From Lachnospiraceae bacterium (GTDB lineage Bacteria > Bacillota > Clostridia > Lachnospirales > Lachnospiraceae), in assembly GCA_017623675.1 (NCBI GenBank), contig JAGAOO010000021.1, positions 38,368 through 102,367 of the forward strand: a DNA stretch of 64,000 nucleotides, read 5' to 3'. Both the position numbers and the translations under genes were made by a program. Of this stretch, positions 1 through 10,017 are shown in pieces. How positions within the stretch are numbered: the first letter of the stretch is position 1; every line of letters starts with the position of its first letter. The notes beneath the pieces were generated by a model. It was given only the letters and a program-made list of their open reading frames with translations. It made no database searches and was not told the DNA's origin.

Positions 1-45
1 GGAGGTAAAATATGCTTTCAATTCCCGTTTATAAATCGCTATCAT
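1..45 (-). CDS. ABC-2 type transporter permease, N-terminal fragment
   Basis: Only the first 15 codons are inside the window; the gene runs off the left edge. They read MIAIYKRELKAYFTS, the usual cytoplasmic start of ABC-2 permeases of the GldF/NatB kind. The ATG overlaps the TGA stop of the ATP-binding gene to its right in an ATGA arrangement, so the two are translationally coupled and should form one exporter. The permease would supply the membrane domain for the ATPase encoded just upstream. Family assignment rests on the short N-terminus and on the coupling. Confidence 0.7.
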   Translation of the reverse strand, partial: MIAIYKRELKAYFTS

Positions 46-983
46 TCTTCCTCCTCCTTACCGGTTAATTTAATAAATACTTCCTCCAGGGATAACTGTT
101 CTACATTAATGCTGTATACAATCATTTGATTTTGTGCAAACAGCAGGAACAAATCATCTCTGATATCCTCTTTAGCAGAAACCACCTGGAATTCGTATAC
201 TCCCGGCTCAACTTCTGAAACCAGGTTATACCGTTTTACCAGTTCAGATTCCCGCAAAATCTTATGAATCTCCTTTTTATTTCCTTTTACCACCAGTCGC
301 AACTGCTTTGGATTCGAGTGTTCTAATTCCAAACGCTTCGTTTCGTTCTTAGCCACAACTGTTCCCTCATCTAAGATAATAATATGGTCACAAATCGTTT
401 CAATCTCAGATAAAATATGGGAACTAATCATAATGGTATGCTTACCGGCAAGAGAACGAATTAATTCCCTGATTTCTATAATCTGATTTGGGTCTAACCC
501 TACCATCGGTTCATCCAAAATCAATATTGGTGGATTTCCTACCAGTGCCTGAGCCAAACCTACCCGTTGCTTATATCCCTTGGATAAATGTTTAATCAAC
601 ATTTGTTCCCGTTCCAACAGATTGGTTTTCTCCATTACCTCCGTAGCTTCCTGTTTTGCCTCATTTTTCTTTAATCCTTTTAATTCGCCAACAAATTGCA
701 GATATTCCCGCACCGTCATTTTTTCATATAACGGTGGTTGTTCCGGCAGATATCCCAGCAATTTTTTTGCCTTCTTTGGCTGCTCCAGTAAATCAATCCC
801 CTGTATCTTTACAGTTCCGGAAGTAGCTGATAAATAACCTGTAATAATATTCATGGTGGTAGATTTACCGGCTCCATTCTGCCCCAACAATCCTACAATC
901 TGTCCCTCTTCTAAATGGAAACTGATTCCCTTTAAGGCTTCATGGCTGCCATAATTCTTTACTAAATCTTCAACAAGCAGCAT
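42..983 (-). CDS. ABC transporter ATP-binding protein (ABC-2/GldA-like)
   Basis: A 313-residue nucleotide-binding subunit that powers an ABC-2 exporter. Visible motifs are Walker A GQNGAGKST near residues 35-43, the Q-loop LPEQPPLYE near 80, the signature LSKGYKQR near 135, Walker B ILILDEP near 153-159, and the switch histidine in MISSHILSE near 188. The last 90 residues form the extra C-terminal domain seen in NatA/GldA-type ATPases. The gene follows an AGGAGG site and overlaps the start of the permease by four bases. The substrate cannot be told: such pairs export lipids, peptides or drugs, or serve gliding-type systems. Confidence 0.93.
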   Translation of the reverse strand: MLLVEDLVKNYGSHEALKGISFHLEEGQIVGLLGQNGAGKSTTMNIITGYLSATSGTVKIQGIDLLEQPKKAKKLLGYLPEQPPLYEKMTVREYLQFVGELKGLKKNEAKQEATEVMEKTNLLEREQMLIKHLSKGYKQRVGLAQALVGNPPILILDEPMVGLDPNQIIEIRELIRSLAGKHTIMISSHILSEIETICDHIIILDEGTVVAKNETKRLELEHSNPKQLRLVVKGNKKEIHKILRESELVKRYNLVSEVEPGVYEFQVVSAKEDIRDDLFLLFAQNQMIVYSINVEQLSLEEVFIKLTGKEEEE

Positions 984-1071
984 TTTTACTCCTCCTAACA
1001 GTTTCTATATAATACCTTCTATCATTCATGTTCCTTAGTATAATCCAAAAATAAGTCTAAATTGTGTCTAA

Positions 1072-2331
1072 TTAAAATGAATCAAAAATTCTTTCTAAAT
1101 CCCTATTTGCTTCTACATTTCCCATCATAGTAATACTTTGCAGGTCCTCTTTGAAAAACTGTTCCATATAATCCATAATATCTTCTATCGTTACCCGTTC
1201 CAATTCCGCCAAGGTTTCTTCCATAGTTACAATCCGTTCCATATATAGCATATGACGGGCATTATTATTCATACGGTTATGGGTATTCTCCATGGAAAGA
1301 AGTAGTTCTGAACGGATCTGGGACAGAGTCTGCTGTACCTCTTCCCTTGTTGGACCTTCCTTCTTAAACTGTGCCATAGAAGAACAGATTCCCTTATACA
1401 CATCCTCCAGATTCTCTTCGCTCATACCACAGTATATCTGAAACATACCTGTATTCCGATAAGAACTTCCGTAGGAATACAGACTATAACACAGCCCGGA
1501 TTCTTCCCGAATCTGCTGAAACAATCGGGAACTGGAGCTTCCACCAATAATATTATTCAAAACAGATAAGGTATAGCTTCGCCTATCCAGATGGGAAACA
1601 CCCGGATACCCAATACACAAATGCACTTGCTCCGTTTCCTTCTGGAACCATTTTTTTGCAGGATGGTAAATAGGTTCCGGAATTTCTTTTCTTTTTTCTC
1701 CTTTTGGAATCCCACCAAAATGTTGTTCCAATAAATCACAAACATTCTCGGTATTTACATTACCTGCAACTGAAATTATCATCCGTTCTGCAACATAATG
1801 CTTATGCCAGAAATCCAAAAGTTCTGCTCTGGTTATCGCCTTAACATTTTCTTCCGTTCCTGAAATAATATATCCCAAAGGATGATTCCTCCACACCAGT
1901 TTTTGAAGTTGTTCCTGCACCATATCCTCCGGTGAATCTTCATACATATCTATTTCATCCAGAATAATGCCTTTTTCTTTTTCCAAATCACCTTCATCAA
2001 ACAAGGAATGAGTAAACATATCACCTAATATTTCTGCCATTGCCGGCAAATGCTCGTCTAACACCCTGGCATAATAACAGGTTAGTTCCTTTGCAGTATA
2101 TGCATTCATATCATCTCCCAATAATGCAGTTTCCATAGCAATCTCCCTTGCTGTCCGATTGCTGGTACCCTTAAACATCATATGTTCAATCATATGTGCA
2201 ATTCCGTTATTCATTTCATTCTCATAGGCAGAACCGGCTTCAACATAAATGCCCAATGCAACAGAACGTACATTGGGCACTGTTTCGATTACCGTTCTTA
2301 TCCCATTGGATAATTTTCTGGTTTCAATCAT
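1072..2331 (-). CDS. M16 family zinc metallopeptidase (pitrilysin-like)
   Basis: A 419-residue insulinase-type peptidase like YmxG/MlpA of bacilli. The inverted zinc motif HMIEH lies at residues 46-50, followed by the acidic stretch GDDMNAYTAKE that normally supplies the third ligand region. The C-terminal inactive-type M16 domain follows (for example GGSSSSRLFQQIREESGLCYS). The start at 2331 is chosen because an AAAGGAA site lies just upstream and the longer frame would run into the end of xerD. It lies 19 bases after xerD and is probably co-transcribed with spoIIM-xerD. The cellular substrate is unknown. Confidence 0.92.
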   Translation of the reverse strand: MIETRKLSNGIRTVIETVPNVRSVALGIYVEAGSAYENEMNNGIAHMIEHMMFKGTSNRTAREIAMETALLGDDMNAYTAKELTCYYARVLDEHLPAMAEILGDMFTHSLFDEGDLEKEKGIILDEIDMYEDSPEDMVQEQLQKLVWRNHPLGYIISGTEENVKAITRAELLDFWHKHYVAERMIISVAGNVNTENVCDLLEQHFGGIPKGEKRKEIPEPIYHPAKKWFQKETEQVHLCIGYPGVSHLDRRSYTLSVLNNIIGGSSSSRLFQQIREESGLCYSLYSYGSSYRNTGMFQIYCGMSEENLEDVYKGICSSMAQFKKEGPTREEVQQTLSQIRSELLLSMENTHNRMNNNARHMLYMERIVTMEETLAELERVTIEDIMDYMEQFFKEDLQSITMMGNVEANRDLERIFDSF

Positions 2332-2350
2332 AACTATTTCCTTTATCAAA

Positions 2351-3238
2351 TCATGAATACCTGGCCCTTGGATGTGCCTGGTCATATACTTCTTTTAAAC
2401 GTACCGCACTTTTTTTCATATATATCTGAGTGGTTGAAATATCCGAATGCCCTAACATTTCCTGAACAGCTTTCAAATCAGCTCCATTGTTAACCAAATG
2501 GGCAGCAAAAGAATGACGTATCATATGCGGTGTAATATCCTTATGAATCCCTGCCATTGCTGCATAATGCTTAATAATTTTCCAAAAGCCCTGACGAGTC
2601 ATAGGTGTTCCCTGACAATTCGTAAACAGATAGTCCGTATTTCCACACATATTGCCACGTGCGGATTGAATATACCGAACCAATGCTGTCTTTGCTGCAG
2701 TTTCAAACGGTATAATCCGTTCCTTTTCACCAACTTTACAACAGATATAGTTCAAATTCAAATTAACATCTGTCATCTTCAAAGCAATTAATTCGGATAC
2801 CCGAATTCCTGTGGCATATAGCAATTCCAGCATTGCCTTATCTCGCAATTCCTTTGGCGAATCACCGGAAGGCTGTTCCAACAATAGGTTCACTTCCTCA
2901 ATCGTCAATGTTTCCGGTACTTTCTTTTCAACCTTTGGCGGTTTTAACTGTTCAGATGGGTCTTGCGCAATCCGCCCCTGCCGTAACATATACATAAAAA
3001 ATGCCCGAATGGATGCAATGCTTCTGGATATAGTAGCAGTTGATAAGCCTTGGCGCTCCAAATAAAGCACGTAGGTTGTCAGATTGGTTGCTGTAATTTC
3101 CTCCATGCACTTCTTTCCATGTTCATTCATGAAATTTTCCAATTTTACTAAGTCCCTAATATAAGCAGCTACTGTATTCTTGCTGGCGCGTTTGACTGTG
3201 CTTAAATAGTTCTCAAAGCGTTCAATCTCTTCCCTCAT
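2351..3238 (-). CDS. xerD: Site-specific tyrosine recombinase XerD
   Basis: A 295-residue tyrosine recombinase that resolves chromosome dimers at dif with its partner Xer protein at the septum. The N-terminal SAM-like core-binding domain covers residues 1-90. The catalytic set is visible: R146 (GIRVSEL), a Lys in the beta-hairpin GEKERI, H238-x-x-R241, H264 (LGHSD) and nucleophile Y273. Length and the neighbour spoIIM match the XerD locus of Bacillota, so this is the housekeeping recombinase and not a phage integrase. The start has an AAAGGAAA site. Assignment to XerD over XerC rests on context. Confidence 0.92.
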   Translation of the reverse strand: MREEIERFENYLSTVKRASKNTVAAYIRDLVKLENFMNEHGKKCMEEITATNLTTYVLYLERQGLSTATISRSIASIRAFFMYMLRQGRIAQDPSEQLKPPKVEKKVPETLTIEEVNLLLEQPSGDSPKELRDKAMLELLYATGIRVSELIALKMTDVNLNLNYICCKVGEKERIIPFETAAKTALVRYIQSARGNMCGNTDYLFTNCQGTPMTRQGFWKIIKHYAAMAGIHKDITPHMIRHSFAAHLVNNGADLKAVQEMLGHSDISTTQIYMKKSAVRLKEVYDQAHPRARYS

Positions 3239-3336
3239 TCAACATTTCCTTTCAAAATATGTCGATACAAAGCCTATTATAATTAGAAATTAATGTAAAA
3301 TCAAATATAAATTTGCATTTACCCCTGTTTTTCCTA

Positions 3337-3885
3337 CTATTTTTGCAAAATCCAGTATATTAATTCCGGCGAAATCCAAATTTCCGACAAAACACCTATA
3401 ATTACTGCACCAATAGGGAGCAAAAATCCTATTCCCACAGATTGTATGGTAATTCCATTGGGTTGTTTCAACTGTTCTTTTCCGGTCAAAAACAACCAAA
3501 TCGCCAACACATAACATAAGCCTTGTGGGAAAAAGCAGGCAATTGCCAAGAATAATCCCTGAATTCCTAACCGCATCGTTTCCAAGGATAAAAACAATCC
3601 CCATATAAATCCACCAAAACCTGTAAAAACAAACGAAAGAAAAACAGAATTGCAGAAAAATCCAAGCAAAAGAATACCAAGCATCTGCCCCCCTCGTTTT
3701 CGCACTAAAAACCATCCCAACGTGTCTCTTTCTTCCAATATCCAATTTGATATAGAATACTGATCAATAGCAAATACTGCTAAAGATTCCGGAGCTATCC
3801 GTTCCATAATATTGGCAAATAATGTTCCCAAAACAATCCCGATAAAGCCACTTAAAATCAGCCAGGACACTTTCATTCTTTTCAT
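3337..3885 (-). CDS. spoIIM: Stage II sporulation protein M
   Basis: A 182-residue integral membrane protein of the SpoIIM (DUF95) family. In Bacillus, SpoIIM joins SpoIID and SpoIIP in the mother-cell machine that thins septal peptidoglycan and drives engulfment. The sequence shows about five hydrophobic segments and the family-type stretches LGTLFAN near residue 20 and LFLAIACFFPQG in the middle. The start is set at 3885 after a GGGGGA site. Gene order spoIIM-xerD matches other spore formers. The gene lies downstream of a terminator and so should have its own promoter, but I found no convincing sigma-E box. Confidence 0.9.
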   Translation of the reverse strand: MKRMKVSWLILSGFIGIVLGTLFANIMERIAPESLAVFAIDQYSISNWILEERDTLGWFLVRKRGGQMLGILLLGFFCNSVFLSFVFTGFGGFIWGLFLSLETMRLGIQGLFLAIACFFPQGLCYVLAIWLFLTGKEQLKQPNGITIQSVGIGFLLPIGAVIIGVLSEIWISPELIYWILQK

Positions 3886-3958
3886 ATTATCCCCCACTCC
3901 TGCCGACTGTACCAAATCTGTTCACACTCAACCGGTCAGAACCCTATATTCATATAAT

Positions 3959-3985
3959 AGAAAAAGCCGGAGTCATGTCCGACTT
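3959..3985 (-). terminator. Rho-independent terminator after the Nudix gene
   Basis: On the minus strand an 8-bp stem (AAGTCGGA pairing with TCCGGCTT, one G-U pair) closes a six-base loop and is followed by five T residues. It lies about 80 bases past the Nudix stop and ends the aminotransferase-Nudix transcript before spoIIM. Confidence 0.75.
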
Positions 3986-4063
3986 TATACTATATATGCT
4001 GGAAAACAAAGAAATATTCAAGCTTACGTTTCGCTATTCTCCCTTTTGTCTGTCTTTTACTAA

Positions 4064-4606
4064 CTATTCCTCTTCCTGCTGTTTCATATGATAATACAGA
4101 ATAGCTATTATGGTTTTAGCATCAATAATCTCTTTTCTTTGAATCATTTCCAAAGCTTCCTTCAGAGAAAAACGATAGATTTCAATATTCTCATCTGGAT
4201 CCAAATGGCGTTCACAACGTACCAGATGCTCAGCCAGATAAATATCGGTTTTCTCATTACTAAAACCAATAATTCCATATGCCTGTGCGATGAATTCCAG
4301 ATGTTCTGCGTGATACCCCGTCTCTTCCTCCAGTTCTCTCCTGGCACATATTTCACCAGTATGATCTTCTGGTTCCCGTAATCCGGCAGGTATCTCATAC
4401 ACCTCCTGATCTACAGAATTTCGATATTGACGAATCAGTACCAGCCTGCCTTCTTCATCAACAGGCAACACTGCAGCTCCACCGGAATGCTTCAATAAGT
4501 CATAAACCACCTGTCTTCCATCCGGCAATTCCAAATGATCTTCATACAATTCCACCAATTTACTCTTGTAAACCAGCGTTTCTCCCAATTTTTTATACTT
4601 TGCCAT
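4064..4606 (-). CDS. Nudix hydrolase, probable ADP-ribose pyrophosphatase
   Basis: A 180-residue Nudix protein of the NudF class, which splits ADP-ribose to AMP and ribose phosphate. The Nudix helix is clear in RRELEEETGY near residues 92-101, preceded by the usual strand IRQYRNSVDQEVYEIPAGL. By my count the spacing between the glycine of AGL and the REL block is one residue longer than the textbook box. The downstream HLDPDENIEIYRFSL matches the NudF C-terminal part. It sits 16 bases after the aminotransferase gene and ends with its own terminator. Substrate preference is inferred from the family only. Confidence 0.88.
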   Translation of the reverse strand: MAKYKKLGETLVYKSKLVELYEDHLELPDGRQVVYDLLKHSGGAAVLPVDEEGRLVLIRQYRNSVDQEVYEIPAGLREPEDHTGEICARRELEEETGYHAEHLEFIAQAYGIIGFSNEKTDIYLAEHLVRCERHLDPDENIEIYRFSLKEALEMIQRKEIIDAKTIIAILYYHMKQQEEE

Positions 4607-4621
4607 AAATCCTTACTATCC

Positions 4622-5824
4622 CTATACCTCTAACGAATTCAAGAATGCTTCTAAACGGTCCAAGCCCTTTTCAATATTTTCGAGAGATATTGCATAGGAT
4701 AATCGAATATGATTCTCAATGCCAAAATCCTCACATGGGATTAAAGCCACATTGAAATCATTAATCATAATATCTGCTAATTTTGCAGAACTTCCAACCA
4801 CTTCTCCCTTATACTTCATGGCAACAGCTTCAGAAACATCAATAAATACATAAAATGCTCCCTTTGGTTCTACACAGGAAATATATGGCATCTTGGCAAT
4901 TCGCTCTACCATGTACTTTCGGCGTTCATCAAAACGTTCTTTCATATATTGAATGGTTTCCTGTGGCCCATTAATTGCTTCTACCGTTGCTTTCTGTGCA
5001 ATGGAATTTGGATTGGAAGCACTGTGACTTTGAACACTACTCATCAATTTTGCAATTTCCAAAGAAGATCCGGTATAGCCGATTCTCCATCCGGTCATGG
5101 CATAGCTCTTAGACACACCACTTACTGTGATGGTTCGTGCATAAATCTCATCATTCAAACTACCAATACTAATATGTTCTGCATCATCATAGGTTAAATA
5201 TTCATACATTTCATCAGCTACAACATAAATGTCTTTTTCAACAACAAATGCTGCAATTGCTTCCAGTTCACCTTTTGTATATAACATACCTGTTGGATTA
5301 CATGGAGAATTCAACACAAGTGCCTTAGTTTTATCCGTAAAAGCTGCCTCTAACTCCTCCACAGTAACTTTATAACCATTTTCCTTTTTCGTTGTAACTG
5401 CTACCGGAATACCATCCTGTAGTTTCACCATCTCCGGGTAACTTAACCAATATGGTGCAGGAATCATTACTTCATCCCCCGGATTCAAAATAGCAGAAAA
5501 AACATTAATTAAAGAATGTTTACCACCATTGCTGATTACAATCTGTTCCGGTGTATAATTCAAATGATTAAAGGTCTTAAATTTCTGACTAATTGCTTCC
5601 TTTAATTCCATAATACCGGAAGCCGGAGTATATTTTGTAAAGCCATCACGAATCGCTTGAATTGCTGCGTTATTAATATTATCCGGTGTATTAAAATCCG
5701 GTTCACCAGCCCCAAAGCCAACTACGTCAATTCCCTTTGCCTTTAATTCCTTTGCCTTTGCTGTAATCGCCAAAGTAGATGAAGGTTTTACAGCTTTTGC
5801 TTTGTTTGATAATGTTAATGCCAT
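4622..5824 (-). CDS. Pyridoxal-phosphate aminotransferase (aspartate/aromatic class I)
   Basis: A 400-residue fold-type I aminotransferase close to bacillary aspartate aminotransferase. The PLP lysine is in SGVSKSYAMTGWRIGY near residue 238, the N-terminal substrate loop is GFGAGEPDFNTPDNI, and the conserved NSPCNPTG and IRLSYA arginine segments are present. It would transfer the amino group between aspartate and 2-oxoglutarate in the cytoplasm, although members of this branch also use aromatic or branched substrates. It is followed at 16 bases by the Nudix gene and probably shares a transcript with it. The preceding 180 bases hold the rny terminator and presumably its promoter. Confidence 0.92.
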   Translation of the reverse strand: MALTLSNKAKAVKPSSTLAITAKAKELKAKGIDVVGFGAGEPDFNTPDNINNAAIQAIRDGFTKYTPASGIMELKEAISQKFKTFNHLNYTPEQIVISNGGKHSLINVFSAILNPGDEVMIPAPYWLSYPEMVKLQDGIPVAVTTKKENGYKVTVEELEAAFTDKTKALVLNSPCNPTGMLYTKGELEAIAAFVVEKDIYVVADEMYEYLTYDDAEHISIGSLNDEIYARTITVSGVSKSYAMTGWRIGYTGSSLEIAKLMSSVQSHSASNPNSIAQKATVEAINGPQETIQYMKERFDERRKYMVERIAKMPYISCVEPKGAFYVFIDVSEAVAMKYKGEVVGSSAKLADIMINDFNVALIPCEDFGIENHIRLSYAISLENIEKGLDRLEAFLNSLEV

Positions 5825-5926
5825 TATTTCACCATCCTTAGTTATTATATTTACATTTTCTGCTTCTATATTTCAACTTTTCTTATAGTAATATAATCAT
5901 AGCCAATTTGCAAGTATTAATAATAG

Positions 5927-5964
5927 AAAAAAACCGCCATGATACCTTAGCGGTATCATGACGG
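5927..5964 (-). terminator. Strong terminator of rny
   Basis: An almost perfect 13-bp inverted repeat (arms 5934-5946 and 5952-5964, one mismatch that becomes a G-U pair) closes a five-base loop. On the minus strand it is followed by seven T residues. It begins 43 bases past the rny stop, so it ends that transcript and isolates it from the aminotransferase gene. Confidence 0.9.
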
Positions 5965-6006
5965 AATACATTCAGTTTCATGCTTCAATGATCCAATGCA
6001 TGTTTC

Positions 6007-7557
6007 CTACTTCGCAACATCAGTCGCACGAGACTCTCGAATTAAGCTTACCTTAATCTGTCCTGGATATTCTAATTCACTCTCGATCTGTTTAGCAATA
6101 TCACGAGCCAAAATAACCATATCCGCATCGCCGACCTGCTCTGGAACTACGATAACACGAATCTCTCTACCTGCCTGAATAGCAAAAGACTTATCAACAC
6201 CATTAAAACTATTTGCAATTGTTTCTAACTGGGTTAATCTTGTTGTGTATGTTTCTAATGTTTCCCGTCTGGCACCTGGTCTTGCAGCCGAAATTGTATC
6301 CGCTGCCTGTACAATACATGCAATCAGCGATTCCGGTTCTACATCACCATGATGAGACTCAACGGCATTAATAACAATTGGAGATTCTTTATACTTCCGG
6401 CATAAATCCACACCGATTGAAATATGCGAACCTTCCATTTCATGATCCACAGATTTACCAATATCATGTAGAAGTCCAGCTCGTTTAGCCATGCGGACAT
6501 CTACACCGATTTCTCCGGCTAATAATCCACATAATTGAGCAACTTCAATGGAATGCTTTAATGCATTCTGACCATAACTGGTACGGAACTTCATCTTACC
6601 AAGTAAACGAACCAACTCTGGGTGAATACCATGAACACCTACCTCTAAGGTTGCGGCCTCACCTTCTTCACGCATCATGGTTTCGACTTCTTTCTGCGCT
6701 TTTTCAACCATTTCTTCAATTCTAGCTGGATGAATACGTCCATCTACAATTAATTTTTCAAGTGCAATTCTTGCAACTTCACGTCTGATTGGGTCAAAGC
6801 TGGATAAAATCACTGCTTCCGGAGTATCATCAATAATTAAATCAACACCTGTCATTGTTTCAAGTGTACGGATATTACGTCCCTCTCTACCAATGATACG
6901 TCCCTTCATTTCATCATTCGGTAACTGAACTAATGAAATTGTGGTTTCAGCAACATGGTCTGCTGCACATTTCTGTATAGCATTTACCACATACTCTTTT
7001 GCCTTCTTACCAGCCTCTTCCTTCGCTCTGATCTCCATTTCCTTGATCATTACTGCAGTTTCATGTTTTACTTCATCTTCAACAGTCTTTAATAAGTAAT
7101 CTTTTGCTTGTTCAGAGGTTAATCCAGAGATTCTCTCTAGTTCCTGTAGTCTTCTCGCCTGGAGTTCTTCAACTTTGGCCTTCTGCTTATCTAAAGAAGC
7201 TTCTTTAGCTGCCAAAGAGGATTCTTTCTTTTCCATCTGTTCCGCCTTGCGATCCAGATTCTCTTCCTTCGAAAGAACACGCTTCTCCATTCGCTGTACT
7301 TCGTTCCGTCGCTCTTTCATTTCTTTCTCGAATTCATTCTTGGTACGAAGATTCTCTTCTTTCGCATCAAGCAGAGCTTCACGTTTCTTAGCTTCAGCGG
7401 TCTTTAATGCTTCATCAATAATCTCACGAGCTTTATCTTCAGCCTTACCAGTCTTACTTTCTGCAACATTCTTACGAAATGCAATAGCTGCAAACCAAGT
7501 AATAACTGCAACAACCAATACTATAACAGCACAAATTATATAATGAATCGGTTCCAC
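6007..7557 (-). CDS. rny: Ribonuclease Y
   Basis: The 516-residue membrane-anchored endoribonuclease that starts mRNA decay in many Bacillota. Order of parts: an N-terminal membrane helix (residues about 5-27), a long Lys/Glu-rich coiled coil to about 190, a KH domain with [15 protein letters not shown], and an HD domain with HSIEVAQL and [12 protein letters not shown] that holds the metal site. The length fits the family exactly. The gene has its own promoter at 7605-7633 and its own terminator, so it is a single-gene unit. The start follows an AGGAGG site. Confidence 0.97.
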   Translation of the reverse strand: MEPIHYIICAVIVLVVAVITWFAAIAFRKNVAESKTGKAEDKAREIIDEALKTAEAKKREALLDAKEENLRTKNEFEKEMKERRNEVQRMEKRVLSKEENLDRKAEQMEKKESSLAAKEASLDKQKAKVEELQARRLQELERISGLTSEQAKDYLLKTVEDEVKHETAVMIKEMEIRAKEEAGKKAKEYVVNAIQKCAADHVAETTISLVQLPNDEMKGRIIGREGRNIRTLETMTGVDLIIDDTPEAVILSSFDPIRREVARIALEKLIVDGRIHPARIEEMVEKAQKEVETMMREEGEAATLEVGVHGIHPELVRLLGKMKFRTSYGQNALKHSIEVAQLCGLLAGEIGVDVRMAKRAGLLHDIGKSVDHEMEGSHISIGVDLCRKYKESPIVINAVESHHGDVEPESLIACIVQAADTISAARPGARRETLETYTTRLTQLETIANSFNGVDKSFAIQAGREIRVIVVPEQVGDADMVILARDIAKQIESELEYPGQIKVSLIRESRATDVAK

Positions 7558-7604
7558 AGGAGCACCTCCTTATTTAGTTTTCATTGTACGAATACAACAA
7601 ATCA

Positions 7605-7633
7605 ATTTTATACTCATTTGTGCATTATGTCAA
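7605..7633 (-). promoter_or_regulatory. Sigma-A type promoter of rny
   Basis: Reading the minus strand, TTGACA (7628-7633) and TAAAAT (7605-7610) are separated by exactly 17 bases. The start codon of rny is about 48 bases further on. Confidence 0.75.
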
Positions 7634-7690
7634 GTGCCTTTCGAAAAGCAAAATGTTTTTTGTCTATTTGTCCAATCATATTTGACAAAA

Positions 7691-8458
7691 TCAAAATCCT
7701 GTCAATTCACTCGCACTGGTAAATCCTTGACCAATTGCATATTCCCGACGTTCTGCATACATCTCTGCATAAGTCGCCTGCATATACGGCAATAAGAAAT
7801 AGGTACCAATACCGCAACAAAGTATTCCCAACAAAGTCCATCCTAAAAAGGACAGACCCACTACCCAGATATCAAACTTGTGCCCATCTGTCATAAATTT
7901 ACTGATTTCAAACGCCCGTTTACTGTCAATATTCGGATTCTCAGCCATAATATATGGTACAAAATAGTATTCATACGACTTAATAATACCCGGAATAATA
8001 AACAATAAGCTCCATAAAAAAATCTTAATTCTGTATAAGAACATGGTTTTTACTGCATCCATATATTGATTTTTACGGAATACACTGAATAAATCACCAA
8101 CACTTGAAGTATCATCCATTTTTCGATGCTTCATAAAGTAGCGATTCATTCCGACCAATACAGGGTTCGTCAGAAAACAGGTAACTGCCATACCAATAGC
8201 AAATAAAACAAGAGTAACTATCAGTACAATAGCTATCATAATCAAAATAAAATTCCAATCCATCTCTGAACCAGAAGTGCTTTCTGAATAGCTGTTACCG
8301 GCAGAACCTCCTCCGCCACCTGCACTGCCACCTGCACCGCCGCCAAATACACCAAAGACGGATGCTATCAGGCATACCAGAAACGGTATCCAGTAATTAT
8401 GTCGAAGCACATTTTTTGCCTGTTCTTTGAACATTACACGGTTAAAATTATCACTCAT
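7691..8458 (-). CDS. DUF975 family integral membrane protein
   Basis: A 255-residue multi-pass protein of the DUF975 family; the function of the family is not known. The N-terminus [20 protein letters not shown] and the central SLLFIIPGIIKSYEYYFVPY are typical of it. There are about five membrane segments and a glycine/serine-rich loop at residues 38-55. The first codons overlap the end of recX by eight bases, so it is the third gene of the recA unit. That position may make it DNA-damage inducible; this is inference from layout only. Confidence 0.85.
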   Translation of the reverse strand: MSDNFNRVMFKEQAKNVLRHNYWIPFLVCLIASVFGVFGGGAGGSAGGGGGSAGNSYSESTSGSEMDWNFILIMIAIVLIVTLVLFAIGMAVTCFLTNPVLVGMNRYFMKHRKMDDTSSVGDLFSVFRKNQYMDAVKTMFLYRIKIFLWSLLFIIPGIIKSYEYYFVPYIMAENPNIDSKRAFEISKFMTDGHKFDIWVVGLSFLGWTLLGILCCGIGTYFLLPYMQATYAEMYAERREYAIGQGFTSASELTGF

Positions 8459-8945
8459 TCTCCATTACCTCCTCTTTATATACCACAATCATGTCCTTCA
8501 ATATGGTTTGTATCATAGTATAAGAATATCCTTTTTGCAGAAAATAAGCAATTACTTTTTCCCGTATTCTTCCATCTGACAAATTCTTATTCTTAACGTA
8601 CTTGTTCATTTCCCTTACTAAGAGTGCTTCTTCGTCATATTGGTATTGCTCTAAATAATAATCAATACAATTCTCAGCATGAATTCCTTTTGCACATAAG
8701 TGTTCCAATATTTTACGACGATTCCACCGTTCGCAATGGGAAGCAATATATTGCTCTGTATATCGCAGGTCATTAATATAATTATACTCCTGCAACAGTG
8801 CTATAACAGCATCTGCTGTCTCGCTTTGATATCCCCGCTGTTTCAATTTTCTCCGTATTTCCCATTCGGTTTGGTCATGACAGGTAAGGCTGCGAAACAC
8901 ATATTCTTTTGCTTTTAAGTATTCAGAATCATTTAACTTATTCAT
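8451..8945 (-). CDS. recX: Regulatory protein RecX
   Basis: A 164-residue helical protein of the RecX family, which binds in the groove of RecA filaments and limits or caps them. Repeated three-helix units are visible, for example [20 protein letters not shown] and the following [21 protein letters not shown], the latter a family hallmark. It overlaps the 3' end of recA by eight bases and the start of the DUF975 gene by eight bases, so its synthesis is tied to recA. The arrangement recA-recX is common in bacteria, which supports the call. Confidence 0.92.
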   Translation of the reverse strand: MNKLNDSEYLKAKEYVFRSLTCHDQTEWEIRRKLKQRGYQSETADAVIALLQEYNYINDLRYTEQYIASHCERWNRRKILEHLCAKGIHAENCIDYYLEQYQYDEEALLVREMNKYVKNKNLSDGRIREKVIAYFLQKGYSYTMIQTILKDMIVVYKEEVMENE

Positions 8946-9975
8946 CTGATTCCGAATCCTTATTTACAGTTTCTGAATCTTCAGAAATTCCGCATTTATT
9001 TCTTACCAACTGTTCAATTTCAGCTAATACTTCCGGATTCTCCTTTAAATACAGCTTCGCATTCTCTCTTCCCTGTCCAATTTTCTCGCCCAGATATGCA
9101 AACCATGCACCGGACTTTTGAACCACATCATTAGCAACTGCCAAATCCAGAATATCCCCTTCTCTGGAAATTCCCTCACCAAACATAATATCGAATTCTG
9201 CCTCTCTAAATGGAGGTGCCACTTTATTCTTTACTACTTTTACTCTGGTGCGGTTACCAACTACATCTGTACCCTTCTTTAAAGTTTCAATCCGACGAAC
9301 ATCTAAACGAACAGATGAATAGAATTTCAATGCACGACCACCGGTAGTTGTTTCAGGATTACCAAACATCACACCTACTTTTTCACGCAACTGATTGATA
9401 AAGATTACAATACAGTTGGACTTACTGATAACTGCTGTTAATTTACGCAGTGCCTGAGACATCAGTCGTGCCTGTAAACCAACATGAGAATCCCCCATCT
9501 CACCATCTATTTCTGCTTTTGGAACCAATGCTGCTACCGAGTCGATAATTACAATATCAACTGCTCCGGAACGCACCATGGTTTCAGCAATTTCTAATGC
9601 CTGTTCTCCATTATCCGGTTGGGAAATATATAAATTATCAATATCAACTCCAATATTTTTAGCATATGTAGGATCTAACGCATGCTCTGCATCAATAAAA
9701 CCTGCGATTCCACCCTGCTTCTGTACTTCCGCCACTGCATGTAAAGCAACCGTTGTCTTACCACTGGATTCCGGTCCATAAATTTCTATAATTCTTCCCT
9801 TTGGAAAACCACCCAGACCCAAAGCCAAATCCAGACTTAAAGAACCTGTCGGTACAGTTTCAATATTCATATTTGTACCGGAATCCCCCAGTTTCATAAC
9901 AGAACCTTTACCATATTGCCGTTCAATCTGTGCCAATGCGGCATCTAAAGCCTTTAACTTATCTTCACTTGCCAT
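8938..9975 (-). CDS. recA: Recombinase RecA
   Basis: A 345-residue RecA, the strand-exchange ATPase that also triggers LexA self-cleavage. Walker A GPESSGKT is at residues 67-74, Walker B around [12 protein letters not shown], and the L1/L2 DNA-binding region includes [13 protein letters not shown]. The C-terminus is acidic, as usual. The start follows an AGGAGG site. Upstream lie a sigma-A type promoter and a LexA-type box, so the gene should be SOS-induced together with recX and the DUF975 gene, which overlap it in series. Confidence 0.99.
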   Translation of the reverse strand: MASEDKLKALDAALAQIERQYGKGSVMKLGDSGTNMNIETVPTGSLSLDLALGLGGFPKGRIIEIYGPESSGKTTVALHAVAEVQKQGGIAGFIDAEHALDPTYAKNIGVDIDNLYISQPDNGEQALEIAETMVRSGAVDIVIIDSVAALVPKAEIDGEMGDSHVGLQARLMSQALRKLTAVISKSNCIVIFINQLREKVGVMFGNPETTTGGRALKFYSSVRLDVRRIETLKKGTDVVGNRTRVKVVKNKVAPPFREAEFDIMFGEGISREGDILDLAVANDVVQKSGAWFAYLGEKIGQGRENAKLYLKENPEVLAEIEQLVRNKCGISEDSETVNKDSESDE

Positions 9976-9991
9976 AACGTCCTCCTTATAT

Positions 9992-10005
9992 AAAACATAT
10001 GTTCG
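9992..10005 (-). promoter_or_regulatory. LexA (DinR-type) operator of recA
   Basis: The minus strand reads CGAACATATGTTTT, matching the Bacillota SOS box CGAACNNNNGTTCG in the left half and in GTT of the right half. It lies between the -10 element and the start codon, about 17 bases before the ATG, where a repressor would block early transcription. Confidence 0.75.
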
Positions 10006-10017
10006 ATTTCTAGTTAT

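Noticed and set aside
2351-3238. Tyrosine recombinase as a sign of an integrated mobile element
   Set aside because: It is the chromosomal XerD next to spoIIM, as in other spore formers; no attachment site or phage genes are near.
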